Source: Mesostigma viride
Taxonomy: Eukaryota; Streptophyta; Mesostigmatophyceae; Mesostigmatales; Mesostigmataceae
Direction of reading: 5' to 3'
Length of the DNA: 64,000 bases
Assembly (NCBI GenBank): GCA_009746045.1
Contig: RPFO01000237.1
Location: 42,692-106,691, forward strand
The notes beneath the pieces are model-generated. The model did no database searches and was not told the DNA's origin. It was given only the letters and a program-made list of their open reading frames with translations. The position numbers were made by a program, and so were the translations under genes. This document shows, piece after piece, positions 63,130 to 64,000 of this stretch; the stretch's first letter is position 1; every line of letters begins with the position of its first letter.

Positions 63130-63545
63130 AGCAACAGAAACGACGGCGGGCGTAACTATCATGGGAAACTTTGATATCACAAGATCACAATGGACACGAA
63201 CGCGCTGCAACTTTCACGACATATTCTTCGACATCGAAAATAAAAAAGAAACGACGGCGGGCGTAACTATCATGAAACATTGATCTTACAAGAAGCTGAC
63301 GGGGATGCAACTTTCACGACAAACACTTCGACATCGAAGATGCAAAAGAAACGACGGCGGGCGTAACTATCATGGAAAGATTGAGCTTACAAGATGACAA
63401 GTTAACTGACGGGGGTGCATCTTTCCCGAGATATATTTCGACATCGAAAAGGCAAAAGAAACGACGGCGGGCGTAACTAGCACAACCAATGTTGGTCATG
63501 TGCTCTTCCAGTAAGACAAGAAACGACGGCGGGCGTAACTATCAC
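63130..63545 (-). repeat. Tandem array of about 100-113-bp units upstream of the cluster
   Basis: Four units carry AGAAACGACGGCGGGCGTAA, CTATCATG, a TTGATCTTACAAGA-like segment, a TGCAACTTTC segment and TTCGACATCGAAAA, and a fifth palindrome follows after 62 bp. Spacings are 111, 100, 110 and 62 bp. The array sits where a promoter for the minus-strand cluster would be; whether it regulates anything is unknown. Confidence 0.8.
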
Positions 63546-63579
63546 ACGGTCCAGGAAGAGTGACGTTGGCAGAATTATG

Positions 63580-64000
<421 letters not shown>

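Larger units (their letters stand above)
55906..63539 (-). repeat. Recurring 20-bp GC-rich palindrome, 17 copies
   Basis: On the plus strand the consensus is GAAACG(C/A)C-N4-G(G/T)CG(C/T)AAC. Copies begin at 55906, 55973, 56042, 57320, 57472, 57623, 58256, 59440, 59554, 60464, 60604, 61607, 63137, 63248, 63348, 63458 and 63520. The inner arms CGCC and GGCG pair while the central four bases vary. All copies fall in introns or spacers, none in a supported exon. All have one orientation relative to transcription; four related, inverted copies lie in the 72-bp units at 53.7-53.97 kb. Function unknown. Confidence 0.9.

Noticed and set aside
63130-63545. Possible CRISPR-like array (repeated 20-mers with spacers)
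   Set aside because: Spacers are themselves related repeats, the same 20-mer recurs in introns of nearby genes, there are no cas genes, and the DNA is eukaryotic.

Overview
The window reads as nuclear DNA of a flagellated eukaryotic microalga, most likely a green alga. This rests on GT-AG introns, abundant minisatellites, many transposon classes, and two exons that match the cilia protein CFAP299. The species cannot be named from sequence alone. I saw no bacterial operons, rRNA, tRNA or CRISPR. Where coding frames break inside otherwise intact genes, the break usually lies in a G, C or T homopolymer, so some may be assembly errors.

Positions 1-43.1 kb are a stack of nested transposons that can be unpeeled by target-site duplications (TSDs). 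A decayed Ty3/gypsy element (1-2962, resuming at 39155) was hit by a Ty1/copia-like element A (2963-39154, TSD TTCAC). A contains copia B (9305-26996, TSD GGGGG). B contains copia C in antisense (14605-23726, TSD GAGCT). C contains an ORF1-only, LINE-derived element (about 18672-20025, 11-bp TSD). A also holds a piggyBac-like element (27627-29325, TTAA) and a 9.1-kb inverted-repeat element (29438-38582, TSD AGC). The 9.1-kb element carries several minisatellites, two CFAP299 exons and an unknown coding region. The gypsy remnant was further hit by a hAT element (39936-41262) and a solo LTR (41817-42518). The three copia elements share odd traits: LTRs ending AG...CT, a protease-like domain after integrase, integrase D-E spacing of 29 residues, and an HGDD reverse transcriptase motif.

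Positions 43.1-49.5 kb hold LINE fragments, LINE 3' tails with a small conserved hairpin, and a decayed multi-exon gene containing an in-frame TAG.

Positions 49.5-63.0 kb form a different landscape. It is a compact, all-minus-strand set of genes with clean splice sites. It includes a roughly 2,000-residue multi-exon protein of unknown function (52.4-60.3 kb), two neighbouring proteins sharing a small zinc-binding signature, a MYND-finger protein and two small ORFs. Introns and spacers here carry at least 17 copies of a 20-bp GC-rich imperfect palindrome, plus four inverted variants. This is the most intriguing unexplained signal in the window. The right end (63.56-64.0 kb) is a GA-rich simple repeat.
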